From OMIS01 sp044350895 (lineage in GTDB: Bacteria > Patescibacteriota > Microgenomatia > UBA1400 > PJMF01), in the NCBI GenBank assembly GCA_044350895.1, contig JBILGT010000002.1, positions 37,063-101,062 on the forward strand: a stretch of DNA of 64,000 nucleotides, written 5' to 3'. Every line of letters begins with the position of its first letter. Position 1 is the first letter of the stretch. The position numbers were made by a program, and so were the translations under genes. This document shows, in pieces, positions 32,994 to 41,245 of this stretch. The notes beneath the pieces were generated by a model that searched no databases, was not told where the DNA came from, and saw only the letters and a list, made by a program, of their open reading frames with translations.

Positions 32994-34175
32994 ATGAAAG
33001 AACATCCAATACCACAAGATATTACTAGCTATCGCTTTCACATTGTTGGAAGCATGACACTCAAACAATTTGGTGAAGTTGCAGGTGGTGTTGTTATCTG
33101 TTTTATACTCTATCAGACAAATCTTCCCGCAATCATCAAATGGCCACTCATTGCTATCCTTTTTGGAGGCGGACTTGCTGCAGCTTTTGTTCCTATTGAA
33201 GAGCGTCCCTTAAGTCACTGGATTGCAACATTTTTTAGTATTCTCTATAAACCAACACAATTTTTCTGGAAACGTGCCTACAACATTCCTGCTCCGTTTT
33301 TGTTTAAAGGTAATAGTGATAATATGCTGCAAATGCAGGAGCTCGACCTTACTCCTGCGCGACGGCAACGAATTAAAGAATTTATTTCTTCAACAGGAAC
33401 AACCGAAACTGTCGGTGAGTTTACTAACGAAGAGCAATCTCGCATGTCCGATATTCTCAATATTTTCCAGACTCAAACAACGATTGGAGTTCGAGAAGAA
33501 CATACTGAAGTCATTCATAAACCGAATCTCACTGTTCGAGTACGAAGCATGCGGCAATTTGAAATTCCTAGTGAAGAAGTTGAAAAAGAACATTTTACAG
33601 TAAATTCGCTTGATAGTGTAGAAAATTTGGACTCTACAATTGTTTTACAAACTGACGAACCTACAAGTAGCTCATACAAAAAGAACAGCTACCTCGAGTC
33701 ACAACAAGTTGCACAGGGGCTTGAAATTCCCGAAATTCAACCTGTTGATCTTGGCATAAAGAACACTCCAGAAGAAGTATCAGCACTGATTCAACAACAA
33801 AACATCAATCCTACAGAACGTGCATACCTAGAAGACACACAGCCACATTTCAAAATAGAAAGTGCTTCTGAATCTGTTCATTTTAACAATCAGCTTCCCT
33901 TTCCCAGTCAACCAACTGTTGCAAATAAACTGGTCGGTATGGTTCTCACTCCAAATAATGATTTGGTCCCAGGAGCAATTGTAGAGATAAAAACTGCAAA
34001 TGGACACGTATCAAGAGCAGTAAAAACTAATGCATTGGGACAGTTTTTCATTACTACACCGCTTAATAATGGCGACTACGTTGTGTCAGTAGAAAAAGAA
34101 GGACAGACATTTAGACCAGTTTCAATTCAATTAGTTGGTAAAATCGTAGAACCTTTGGAAATCCGGAGTAGCTAA
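32994..34175 (+). CDS. PrgI/VirB3-like T4SS protein with C-terminal carboxypeptidase-regulatory-like domain
   Basis: The product is 393 aa from the ATG (a TTG three codons upstream is the alternative). Residues 1 to about 100 match the PrgI family, the Gram-positive VirB3 equivalent: IPQDITSYRFHIVGSMTLKQF, then two close membrane helices, then PIEERPLSHWIATFFS and LYKPTQFFW. A Gln/Ser-rich, probably disordered stretch of about 200 residues follows, then a C-terminal beta-sandwich of the CarboxypepD_reg type (LVGMVLTPNNDLVPGAIVEI and NALGQFFITTPLNNGDYVV). VirB3 normally pairs with VirB4, which is encoded two genes downstream. The added domain is unusual for PrgI proteins. It ends directly before the next start codon. 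Confidence 0.85.
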   Translation: MKEHPIPQDITSYRFHIVGSMTLKQFGEVAGGVVICFILYQTNLPAIIKWPLIAILFGGGLAAAFVPIEERPLSHWIATFFSILYKPTQFFWKRAYNIPAPFLFKGNSDNMLQMQELDLTPARRQRIKEFISSTGTTETVGEFTNEEQSRMSDILNIFQTQTTIGVREEHTEVIHKPNLTVRVRSMRQFEIPSEEVEKEHFTVNSLDSVENLDSTIVLQTDEPTSSSYKKNSYLESQQVAQGLEIPEIQPVDLGIKNTPEEVSALIQQQNINPTERAYLEDTQPHFKIESASESVHFNNQLPFPSQPTVANKLVGMVLTPNNDLVPGAIVEIKTANGHVSRAVKTNALGQFFITTPLNNGDYVVSVEKEGQTFRPVSIQLVGKIVEPLEIRSS

Positions 34176-35414
34176 TTGCGACAGCTTCCAAAAGAAGCTA
34201 CCATTAAAAAGCAACATATGGCAGATATTATTCAATCAACAACACAACAATTCTTGGATATTTACGATATCACCAACAACTTTGTGGTAATGAAAGACGG
34301 CACTGTATCGACAATATTAACTGTTGATGCAATGAATTTTGGTCTTTTAGCAGAAGAAGAACAAGATGCCATCATGTACGCCTACGCAGGACTGCTCAAC
34401 TCACTCAACTACTCTGTTCAAATCATTATTAACTCTAGAACAAAAGACGTTACGTCATACTTAAAAGTGCTGCAGGAACAGGAAACTACTGCAGAGACCG
34501 AGACACTCCGTCGGCGCATCAGAATGTACCGGGAGTTTGTCGGCAACTTAATTCATGAAAGAAATGTTTTGGATAAAAAGTTCTATGTTGTCATTCCTGC
34601 CGCAGCCGTTGAAATGGGATTTTTAGCTCCAGCAAGTGTGTTACCTGGAAAAACCAATGCGTTTGATATCAGTTCAATTGAGCGTTCTGTCATAATTGAA
34701 AAAGCTAGAAATCTGCTTGACCCTAAGCGAGACCACCTCATTGCGCAGTTTGCACGTATTGGATTGTTTTCAAGACAGCTTTCAACGCAGGAAATTATTC
34801 AACTGTTCTATGTTCGATACAACCCAGAAGCGGTTGAAGGTCAGCAAATTGGTGAAAGTAGTAGTTATACCACTCCGCTTGTAAAAGCGAGTATACAGGG
34901 AAATTTTATGAATACCCCGACACAAACGGTACCACAACCTCAAGCTATACCTGAGGTGCAAGCTTCGCTTGACCCAGTTGTCACACAATCAATGCCAGAG
35001 ATGAGCATGCAACCAGCACATCTTGAACCAGTTCCAGAAATTCATATTGCTGCTGTTGCTCCTGAAACTGTTGCAGCTCCATTTACACCTACAGAACCAC
35101 CGGCTGCACCAGTCATGCCACCAATGGCAACTATGCCGCAAATGTCTCAACCACCAGCAATTGAGACACCCATTTCTCCAGTAGTTTCACAACCACCAGT
35201 GGTAAATACACCACCTATGCAAACTATTGAGATTCCAGCTGCAACTCCACCTGTACCAGAGAACACACTAGCCAGCACTGGAAGTCTCCCGTCCGAAGCT
35301 GAAGTACAAGCTGATTTAAATACAACACTACAGTCTCTGGGGACCACACCAGATATAACCAGTGTTCCACCAACCCAACCAGCGGCTGATCTGCCACCGC
35401 TGCCAGAGATTTAA
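34176..35414 (+). CDS. TraC-like VirB4-associated protein with Pro-rich tail
   Basis: The product is 412 aa from the TTG that directly follows the upstream TAA; an ATG at 34218 would shorten it by 14 residues. Residues about 15-230 resemble the TraC-like/VirB4 N-terminal module: FLDIYDITNNFVVMKDGTV, LNSLNYSVQIIINSRTKDV and ERNVLDKKFYVVIP. No Walker motif is present, so it is not an ATPase. The last 170 residues are Pro/Met/Thr/Val-rich and probably disordered. It may bind the VirB4 hexamer encoded next. The first residues and the coupling to prgI argue for a stable PrgI-TraC-VirB4 complex (inference). Confidence 0.78.
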   Translation: MRQLPKEATIKKQHMADIIQSTTQQFLDIYDITNNFVVMKDGTVSTILTVDAMNFGLLAEEEQDAIMYAYAGLLNSLNYSVQIIINSRTKDVTSYLKVLQEQETTAETETLRRRIRMYREFVGNLIHERNVLDKKFYVVIPAAAVEMGFLAPASVLPGKTNAFDISSIERSVIIEKARNLLDPKRDHLIAQFARIGLFSRQLSTQEIIQLFYVRYNPEAVEGQQIGESSSYTTPLVKASIQGNFMNTPTQTVPQPQAIPEVQASLDPVVTQSMPEMSMQPAHLEPVPEIHIAAVAPETVAAPFTPTEPPAAPVMPPMATMPQMSQPPAIETPISPVVSQPPVVNTPPMQTIEIPAATPPVPENTLASTGSLPSEAEVQADLNTTLQSLGTTPDITSVPPTQPAADLPPLPEI

Positions 35415-35445
35415 AATGACTTTTTTAATAAAGCCACTTTTACTC

Positions 35446-35467
35446 TGAGGTAAAATACAAGTACAAT
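35446..35467 (+). promoter_or_regulatory. Promoter region of virB4 (shared motif plus TACAAT)
   Basis: It contains TGAGGTAAAATACA (35446-35459), identical to the string at 2325-2338, and a second -10-like TACAAT (35462-35467) that ends 8 nt before the ATG at 35476. Either box could be used. Confidence 0.45.
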
Positions 35468-35475
35468 AGAAACCA

Positions 35476-37539
35476 ATGCCCAGTTTATCGTCGTTACTTC
35501 CAACGCTTCCGTTTCCATTTGGCCAAAAGAAAAAGCCTGAGAATTCGCCATCACCAGAGGAGCTGCAGGAACAGAAAAACTTGGAAAAGTTACAACAGTT
35601 TTCTCGAGGCCTAGTTACTATCCAAGATATCATTGCTCCTGAAGCTATTGAGGTTGATTTTACGTATCAGAAAATCAACTCTACCTATACTAGAACTCTG
35701 TTTGTAGCTGGCTATCCCCGAACTGTCCCAGCCAACTGGCTCGCGCCACTCATCAACTACCCACATCAGATTACAACTTCAATGTTTATCTTTCCGGTAG
35801 ATTCAGCTGAGATTCTCGATAACCTCAAACGCAAAATCACTGAAATGGAAGCTGAAATTCAATCAGATTTACGTGCAGGTAAGATTTCAAACATTAATAC
35901 CGAAGTTAAACTAGAAGACGCACGATTCATTCGCGAAGAACTAGCAAAAGGTGCGGAGCGGTTTTATCAATTTGGTCTGTATGTCACTATTCAAGCCAAA
36001 GATAAAGAAGAACTCGATAAGATCACTAAAAGCATTCAATCAACACTCGGTTCTCTCTTAATCGTATCCAAGAAAGCTACGCTGCAAATGGATGAGGGAT
36101 TTAAGACAACGTTACCAATGGGAGTTGATAAGTTGCTCGTCACTCGAAATATGGATACCACGTCACTCGCAACAACATTCCCGTTTACTTCATCTGAACT
36201 TACGATGGAAACAGGCATTATGTACGGCATTAATGAGCATAATGACTCGCTCGTTATCTTTGACCGTTTCAAGATGGAAAACGCCAACATGGTTATCTTT
36301 GCTAAGTCAGGTGCTGGAAAATCTTACACCGTCAAACTAGAGATTTTGCGCCAGCTTATGTTTGGTGCTGAAGTGATTGTTATGGACCCTGAACATGAGT
36401 ATGAAGATATGTCTGTAGCCGTAGCTGGAACGTACATTAATTTTACTTTTAATTCTGAAACAAAGATCAACCCTTTTGACCTCGCCAATCTCTATGAGGA
36501 AGGTGAAAATGAACTTGGGCAAAAAATTATTTCATTACATGGTCTTCTCAAAGTTATGTTGGGTGATATGACACCACAACAAGATGCTTTACTCGACCGC
36601 GCCTTGGTAGCAGCTTATAAAGCTAAAGGCATTACTCCAGATCCAGCAACACAAGTCAACGAACCACCACTCATGGAAGATGTCTATAAAGCTTTGATTG
36701 GTATGGAAAATCGAGATGCTGATGATATTTCAGCCAGACTAGAAAAATTTATCACAGGTTCATTCCGAGGAATTTTCGATCAAAAATCAAACATTGATAT
36801 TAAAAGCCAATTAACGGTCTTTTCAGTTAAAGAAATGGAAGAAGAGATGCGTCCAATTGCGATGTACATCATCTTGGACTTTATCTGGACTCGTATTCGC
36901 AAAGACCTCAAGAAGCGCCTTCTTATTATTGATGAGGCCTGGTACTTTATGAAGCATCCTGATTCAGCTTCATTTATCTACTCAATGGTAAAGCGTGCTC
37001 GTAAATATTACTTGGGTATTACCACCATCACGCAAGATGTTGAAGACTTTTTGCACACAGATTACGGTAAAGCAATTGTGACAAACGCTTCCATCCAGTT
37101 TTTGATGAAGCAGTCTACAGCGTCAATTCCGGTTCTTGCAGAAACGTTCTATCTTTCACAAGGTGAACGACAACTGCTCGTCACAGCAGATGTTGGTGAA
37201 GGAATTTTCTTTGCAGGGCAAAATCACGTTGCGCTTCGTGTTGTGGCTAGTGAAGAAGAACACACCTTAATTACAACCAACCCTGAAGAAGTACTACAAA
37301 ACCGCCGTGTTGCAGAACAAACCAGAATTCAAGCTGCAACTGATTTGGCTGAGAAAAAACCATCATATCCGATGCCACCACGACAGCCTGCTCAAAGAGA
37401 ACCAGCTGCACAAGCTGCAATGCCTGCCGTCTTAGTCAAAACAGCTGATACAACTTCTGCTGCTGCGACTGGTCGACCACAGTACATGCCAGATTCAATT
37501 GATAATTACAAACCACCTTCTAAACCAATCAAACAATAG
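35476..37539 (+). CDS. VirB4/TraE-like T4SS ATPase
   Basis: VirB4 is the core cytoplasmic hexameric ATPase that powers substrate or pilin movement through T4SS. In this 687-aa protein, Walker A is FAKSGAGKSYT (about residues 275-285), followed by VMDPEHEYEDM. Walker B is RLLIIDEAWYF (about 477-487), followed by RARKYYLGITTITQDVEDF. The N-terminal 250 residues carry the VirB4-type domain (TLFVAGYPRTVPANWLAPL). The tail is Pro/Gln/Ala-rich. No membrane helix is seen. It lies downstream of PrgI and the TraC-like protein, and its stop is 103 bases before dnaA. Confidence 0.94.
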   Translation: MPSLSSLLPTLPFPFGQKKKPENSPSPEELQEQKNLEKLQQFSRGLVTIQDIIAPEAIEVDFTYQKINSTYTRTLFVAGYPRTVPANWLAPLINYPHQITTSMFIFPVDSAEILDNLKRKITEMEAEIQSDLRAGKISNINTEVKLEDARFIREELAKGAERFYQFGLYVTIQAKDKEELDKITKSIQSTLGSLLIVSKKATLQMDEGFKTTLPMGVDKLLVTRNMDTTSLATTFPFTSSELTMETGIMYGINEHNDSLVIFDRFKMENANMVIFAKSGAGKSYTVKLEILRQLMFGAEVIVMDPEHEYEDMSVAVAGTYINFTFNSETKINPFDLANLYEEGENELGQKIISLHGLLKVMLGDMTPQQDALLDRALVAAYKAKGITPDPATQVNEPPLMEDVYKALIGMENRDADDISARLEKFITGSFRGIFDQKSNIDIKSQLTVFSVKEMEEEMRPIAMYIILDFIWTRIRKDLKKRLLIIDEAWYFMKHPDSASFIYSMVKRARKYYLGITTITQDVEDFLHTDYGKAIVTNASIQFLMKQSTASIPVLAETFYLSQGERQLLVTADVGEGIFFAGQNHVALRVVASEEEHTLITTNPEEVLQNRRVAEQTRIQAATDLAEKKPSYPMPPRQPAQREPAAQAAMPAVLVKTADTTSAAATGRPQYMPDSIDNYKPPSKPIKQ

Positions 37540-37569
37540 CTTTTCCTACTTGCGTGCTGTGTAAAACAC

Positions 37570-37578
37570 TGTGTATAA
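37570..37578 (+). promoter_or_regulatory. DnaA box upstream of dnaA
   Basis: TGTGTATAA matches the DnaA-box consensus TGTGNATAA perfectly and lies 64 nt before the dnaA ATG, consistent with autoregulation or an upstream part of the origin. Confidence 0.6.
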
Positions 37579-37642
37579 CTATGTGACTCGTCTAACGATT
37601 TAAGTAATCTGGGTCTAATTTTTCTCTGGAGATGTTCTTTTT

Positions 37643-39166
37643 ATGCAGCAATCAACACTTTCTAATGAAGAAGTTTCTACAATTTGGCAACAGTACTGCA
37701 ACTTACTCCAAAAAGAGATGTCTTCTGCAGTTTACAACACGTGGATTCTCTCAAATCCCATTACAGAAATTGAGGTTATAGATGACACAAAAGCCGTTGT
37801 CACCATTACTAGTCCAACAGCTTTCCACTCCACAAACCTCAAAAAGAACTTACATATGCAAGTCAAACAAGCATTAGATGTTCTTCTACAAAGAAATTGT
37901 GAAGTTTCATATTTAGTGGGTGATCCACAAAAGAAACGAGAAACTCCAAAAGAACCTGCTACAGGATTCACACAAGTGGTTTCAGCTTCGTTTACACAGC
38001 AACAGTTTGCAGCTACTTCTACTCCACCGGCATTTGCCAATCACACACAAAACCAATCCCCGCGGGTTGAAGATTTATTTTCTGAGAATACGATGATGAA
38101 TGCAGCAGAAGAACGTATTCAAATGCAAGCGCGCGGCATTGGTTTGAGAATTGATTACACCTTTGCCACGTTTGCAGTCTCCACCACCAACGAAATGGCA
38201 CATGCAGCAGCTACAGCAGTATCAAACAGACCAGGTCAGTCATACAATCCACTCTTTCTATATGGTGGTGTGGGTGTCGGCAAAACGCATCTCATGCACG
38301 CGATTGGCCATAATATTTTGAGAGCAAATCCGAATGCCAAGATTATCTACTGTACTGGTGAAGAGTTTACCAATGACATTGTGCATGCCATTCAAACAAA
38401 AAAGGCTAGCCACTTCAAAGATCGCTATAGATCAGCAAATGTTTTATTAATTGACGATATTCAGTTTATTGCTGGTAAAAACGCTGTCCAAGAAGAGTTT
38501 TTTCACACATTTAACGCACTTACCAAGCAATTTAGCCAAATAGTGCTTACTTCAGATCGGCCACCTCACGAAATAACATTACTTGAGGATCGGCTGAGAT
38601 CACGCTTTGAAGCTGGACTGATGATTGATATTCAACAACCATCATTTGAATTAAGAACAGCAATAGTCCTAGTAAAAGCCAAAGCACAACAAATCGCAAT
38701 CACCATAGATCTTGCAAAAGTGATTGCTTCAAAAGTCGAGAGTGCCCGAAAGATAGAAGGCATTATCACGAGTATTCGATCCGAAATTGAACTTAAACAC
38801 CGAGAGCTCAACCTAGAATTGATTGAAGATATTCTGCAAGTAGAAGTCGAAGTTAAACGACCTCGGATAAAAGTTGCTCCTGCTGATGTCATTAAAACTG
38901 TGGCTAATCACTATCACGTTAAGCAGTCATCATTAAAAGGTTCAAGTAGGCTTAAAAGTCTTGTTACAGCGCGTCATATCGCGATGTATTTACTCAAAAA
39001 AGAGCTTTCTTTACCACTCACCGAAATCGGTCGTTGGTTTGCAAGTCGTGACCACACTAGTGTGTTACATGCAGTGAAAAAAGTCGAAAAAGATATGGCG
39101 CTCAGTGATGAATTGCGTCAGGATGTGTCAGCACTCCAGATGACATTGGCTGCGATTTCAAAATAA
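37643..39166 (+). CDS. dnaA: Chromosomal replication initiator DnaA
   Basis: The 507-aa protein has all four regions: N-terminal domain I, a variable linker (about residues 95-165), AAA+ domain with Walker A GGVGVGKTH (about 208-216) and Walker B LLIDDIQFIAGK, and the C-terminal DNA-binding domain with signature ASRDHTSVLHAVKKVEKD. It opens the origin located just downstream. The long linker is rich in Gln, Thr and Pro. The gene has a DnaA box in its upstream region and is followed by an oriC-like spacer and dnaN. Confidence 0.98.
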   Translation: MQQSTLSNEEVSTIWQQYCNLLQKEMSSAVYNTWILSNPITEIEVIDDTKAVVTITSPTAFHSTNLKKNLHMQVKQALDVLLQRNCEVSYLVGDPQKKRETPKEPATGFTQVVSASFTQQQFAATSTPPAFANHTQNQSPRVEDLFSENTMMNAAEERIQMQARGIGLRIDYTFATFAVSTTNEMAHAAATAVSNRPGQSYNPLFLYGGVGVGKTHLMHAIGHNILRANPNAKIIYCTGEEFTNDIVHAIQTKKASHFKDRYRSANVLLIDDIQFIAGKNAVQEEFFHTFNALTKQFSQIVLTSDRPPHEITLLEDRLRSRFEAGLMIDIQQPSFELRTAIVLVKAKAQQIAITIDLAKVIASKVESARKIEGIITSIRSEIELKHRELNLELIEDILQVEVEVKRPRIKVAPADVIKTVANHYHVKQSSLKGSSRLKSLVTARHIAMYLLKKELSLPLTEIGRWFASRDHTSVLHAVKKVEKDMALSDELRQDVSALQMTLAAISK

Positions 39167-39434
39167 CCCAGGAGTTTTTCACACCTGTTGAAAACTTTGT
39201 GAATAACTTATGCATAACCTAGTGGACAGAATGTGCATGATTTTTACTGAATGTGTGCAACAGAAAGTTACTCACACAGCTGGACACAGCAATTCACATT
39301 AGTTATTAACATTCACAAGCGGCGTGAGTTCACATATAATCCACAGTATTGCAACCAGATCAGAAAGCCGTCCTTTTCAACAAAGCGCAACTAGCCTACT
39401 ATTACTACAACTAAATTTATATATATAAAGTTTT
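39167..39434 (+). other. Probable replication origin (oriC) between dnaA and dnaN
   Basis: This 268-base spacer holds one perfect DnaA box (TGTGAATAA, 39198-39206) and several one-mismatch boxes: TTATGCATAA (39208-39217), TGTGCATGA (39232-39240), TTACTCACA (39268-39276) and TAATCCACA (39337-39345). An AT-only stretch just before dnaN (TTTATATATATAAA, about 39417-39430) is a candidate unwinding element. No gene is seen here. Position and box density fit an origin; GC skew was not computed. Confidence 0.78.
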
Positions 39435-40544
39435 ATGCAAATTGTCGTATTACAAGAAAATTTACAGCACGCACTTAACTATATTCAAAAGGCAATTCCC
39501 GCTAAAGCACAGCTTCCCGTACTCTCTTCCATTCTCATAACAACAACAGAATCAACCTGTACTATTGGAGCAACTGATTTGTACTTTGGGGTGAGAGCTA
39601 CAATGCCAGCTCAAATTGAAACTTCCGGAACAGTCGCTGTACCTGGTAAAGAGTTTAGAGAGATAATTGGTTCGCTTCCAGCTGGTGAAATTAAACTAAG
39701 TTTTACTGCAAGTACCTTGACAATAGTTGCAGGGAGAACGACCTGTACACTCCAGTGTCAAGAAAGTGATGAGTATCCCCCATTCCCTCAAGTCACCGGT
39801 GAAGTTGCAACACTATCCACCAAAATCCTCGAAACGATTTCCCAAGTGGTCCTCTATAGTGCGTCAAACGATCAAGCTCGTCCATTACTCACAGGAGTTC
39901 TCTTCAATTTAACCGCAGAATCCACCCGAGTTGTCACAACTGACGGATTTAGATTATCAATTGCTGATTTTTCACCAATGCCTGGACAACAACCGATTCA
40001 ATTCATACTGCCCGTTCGTGCCGTCAGTGAAGTTTGTCGTATAGCTGCCCAACTAAAGAGTGAAACTGTTGTTTTCACTGTTTCAAGTGAGTTGAAGCAG
40101 GTTTTTATTACCTTTGATGGCATTGAAGTATATGCCCGAGTTCTAGAAGGTGACTATCCCCCATATGAAAAGATAGTCCCTGCTCTCTTTACAACAGAAG
40201 TGGTTCTATCTAGTGATGAACTACTTGAACAGGTAAAACGAGCTACAATCTTTTCAAGAGACACATCAAGTATTGTGCAACTCGAAATTACTCCTGAAAA
40301 AGTAGTCGTAAAGGCAGCCTCTTCAACACTCGGTAACTATTCAGGTGAAGTGGGTAATGCGCAAATCACCGGAAGCGGTGGTACTATCGCATTTAAATCA
40401 AAGTATATTCTCGACTTTTTACAAGCTGCTAAGCAAACTGAAGTCTGGTTTGGCATGAGTGATAGTTTAAAACCAGCGATGTTTCAGTCAAAAGAACTAA
40501 ATGGATATAGATATGTAGTTATGCCATTCCGTGTAACGACATAG
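39435..40544 (+). CDS. dnaN: DNA polymerase III sliding clamp (beta subunit)
   Basis: The 369-aa protein has the usual length and three clamp domains. Recognisable parts include the N-terminal start QIVVLQENLQHALNYIQKAI, LPVLSSILI, VTTDGFRLSIADF, the domain III segment EGDYPPYEKIVP and the C-terminal motif YRYVVMPFRV. It tethers polymerase to DNA. It lies directly after oriC on the same strand as dnaA, the standard dnaA-dnaN order. No Shine-Dalgarno is apparent; an AT-rich box sits immediately before the ATG. Confidence 0.97.
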   Translation: MQIVVLQENLQHALNYIQKAIPAKAQLPVLSSILITTTESTCTIGATDLYFGVRATMPAQIETSGTVAVPGKEFREIIGSLPAGEIKLSFTASTLTIVAGRTTCTLQCQESDEYPPFPQVTGEVATLSTKILETISQVVLYSASNDQARPLLTGVLFNLTAESTRVVTTDGFRLSIADFSPMPGQQPIQFILPVRAVSEVCRIAAQLKSETVVFTVSSELKQVFITFDGIEVYARVLEGDYPPYEKIVPALFTTEVVLSSDELLEQVKRATIFSRDTSSIVQLEITPEKVVVKAASSTLGNYSGEVGNAQITGSGGTIAFKSKYILDFLQAAKQTEVWFGMSDSLKPAMFQSKELNGYRYVVMPFRVTT

Positions 40545-40546
40545 TC

Positions 40547-40555
40547 TGCTATAAT
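40547..40555 (+). promoter_or_regulatory. Extended -10 promoter of rpmH
   Basis: TGCTATAAT is a perfect extended -10 (TGn-TATAAT), 12 nt before the rpmH ATG. It drives the rpmH-rnpA-yidD-yidC-jag run. Confidence 0.7.
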
Positions 40556-40567
40556 ACCTTTTCTGTT

Positions 40568-40705
40568 ATGACAAAACGTACCTGGAACCCAAAAAAGAAA
40601 AAACGAGCTCGTAAACACGGCTTCTTAAAACGCATGCTATCAGTTGGTGGCAGAAACGTTTTAAAGCGTCGTCGTGCAAAAGGTCGTCAACGACTTGCTG
40701 TCTAA
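40568..40705 (+). CDS. rpmH: 50S ribosomal protein bL34
   Basis: A 45-residue basic protein beginning MTKRTWNPKKKKRARKHGF, with SVGGRNVLKRRRAKGR near the end, matches bL34 throughout. It is a component of the large ribosomal subunit. As in most bacteria it lies next to rnpA (6-nt gap), but here both are downstream of dnaN on the dnaA strand rather than divergent from dnaA. The small size and the strong extended -10 promoter fit a ribosomal protein gene. Confidence 0.97.
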   Translation: MTKRTWNPKKKKRARKHGFLKRMLSVGGRNVLKRRRAKGRQRLAV

Positions 40706-40711
40706 ATAGTA

Positions 40712-41044
40712 ATGCTTGCAAAACAATTTAACTTTAAGCTTCGTTCAGATAGAGAGTTTTTCTCCAACGCTTCCAAAACTCGATTACATCCGTTTACTGT
40801 ATTCTTGCAAGAAGTACCTAGTTCTTTTGCTATTACTATTCTCGTACCAAAGCGCGTAGTTGCGCTTGCTACAAAAAGAAATAGAATAAAAAGGCTTTTG
40901 TATCAGGAATTACAGAAGCATCTGGATGCTTTACAAGAACTGCATCTGCACTGTGTAATTGTTCTACAATCTCAAATTCCAGATCAAAAAGTGAGCATAG
41001 CTGTTGATAAATTAAAAATGTATCTAACAGCGGTACGGGCATGA
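40712..41044 (+). CDS. rnpA: Ribonuclease P protein component
   Basis: The 110-aa protein binds RNase P RNA for 5' maturation of tRNA. The conserved RNR block is visible as ATKRNRIKRLLYQE, with the preceding VPKRVVALA strand and an N-terminal LRSDREFF segment matching the family's K/R-x(n)-F pattern. It is of normal size. It starts 6 nt after rpmH and its stop overlaps the yidD start by 4 nt (ATGA). The RNA partner gene is not in this window. Confidence 0.92.
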   Translation: MLAKQFNFKLRSDREFFSNASKTRLHPFTVFLQEVPSSFAITILVPKRVVALATKRNRIKRLLYQELQKHLDALQELHLHCVIVLQSQIPDQKVSIAVDKLKMYLTAVRA

Positions 41045-41232
41045 AATTACTAGAAAAACTATATATAATTAGTAAAACAGTACGATATATATTTCTTTTT
41101 TCTGTATTTGGTGTTGTTAGTAAATGTAAACATACACCTACTTGTGGACACTACTTTGTCCAAACAATAAGAAAAGAAGGAATTTTACAAGGAATATATA
41201 AGGGAGTACCACGTATAATAGCCTGTTACTGA
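41041..41232 (+). CDS. yidD: Membrane protein insertion efficiency factor YidD
   Basis: The 63-aa protein has the YidD signature: an N-terminal amphipathic helix, SKCKHTPTCGHYFVQTI, then a Gly-rich turn (GILQGIYKGVPRI) and a final ACY with the third Cys. It assists YidC-dependent membrane insertion. It overlaps rnpA by 4 nt and lies 13 nt before yidC, the canonical rnpA-yidD-yidC order. It is shorter than the usual 70-85 aa because the C-terminus ends just after the last conserved Cys. Confidence 0.93.
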   Translation: MKLLEKLYIISKTVRYIFLFSVFGVVSKCKHTPTCGHYFVQTIRKEGILQGIYKGVPRIIACY

Positions 41233-41245
41233 GGAGCAATACCGT

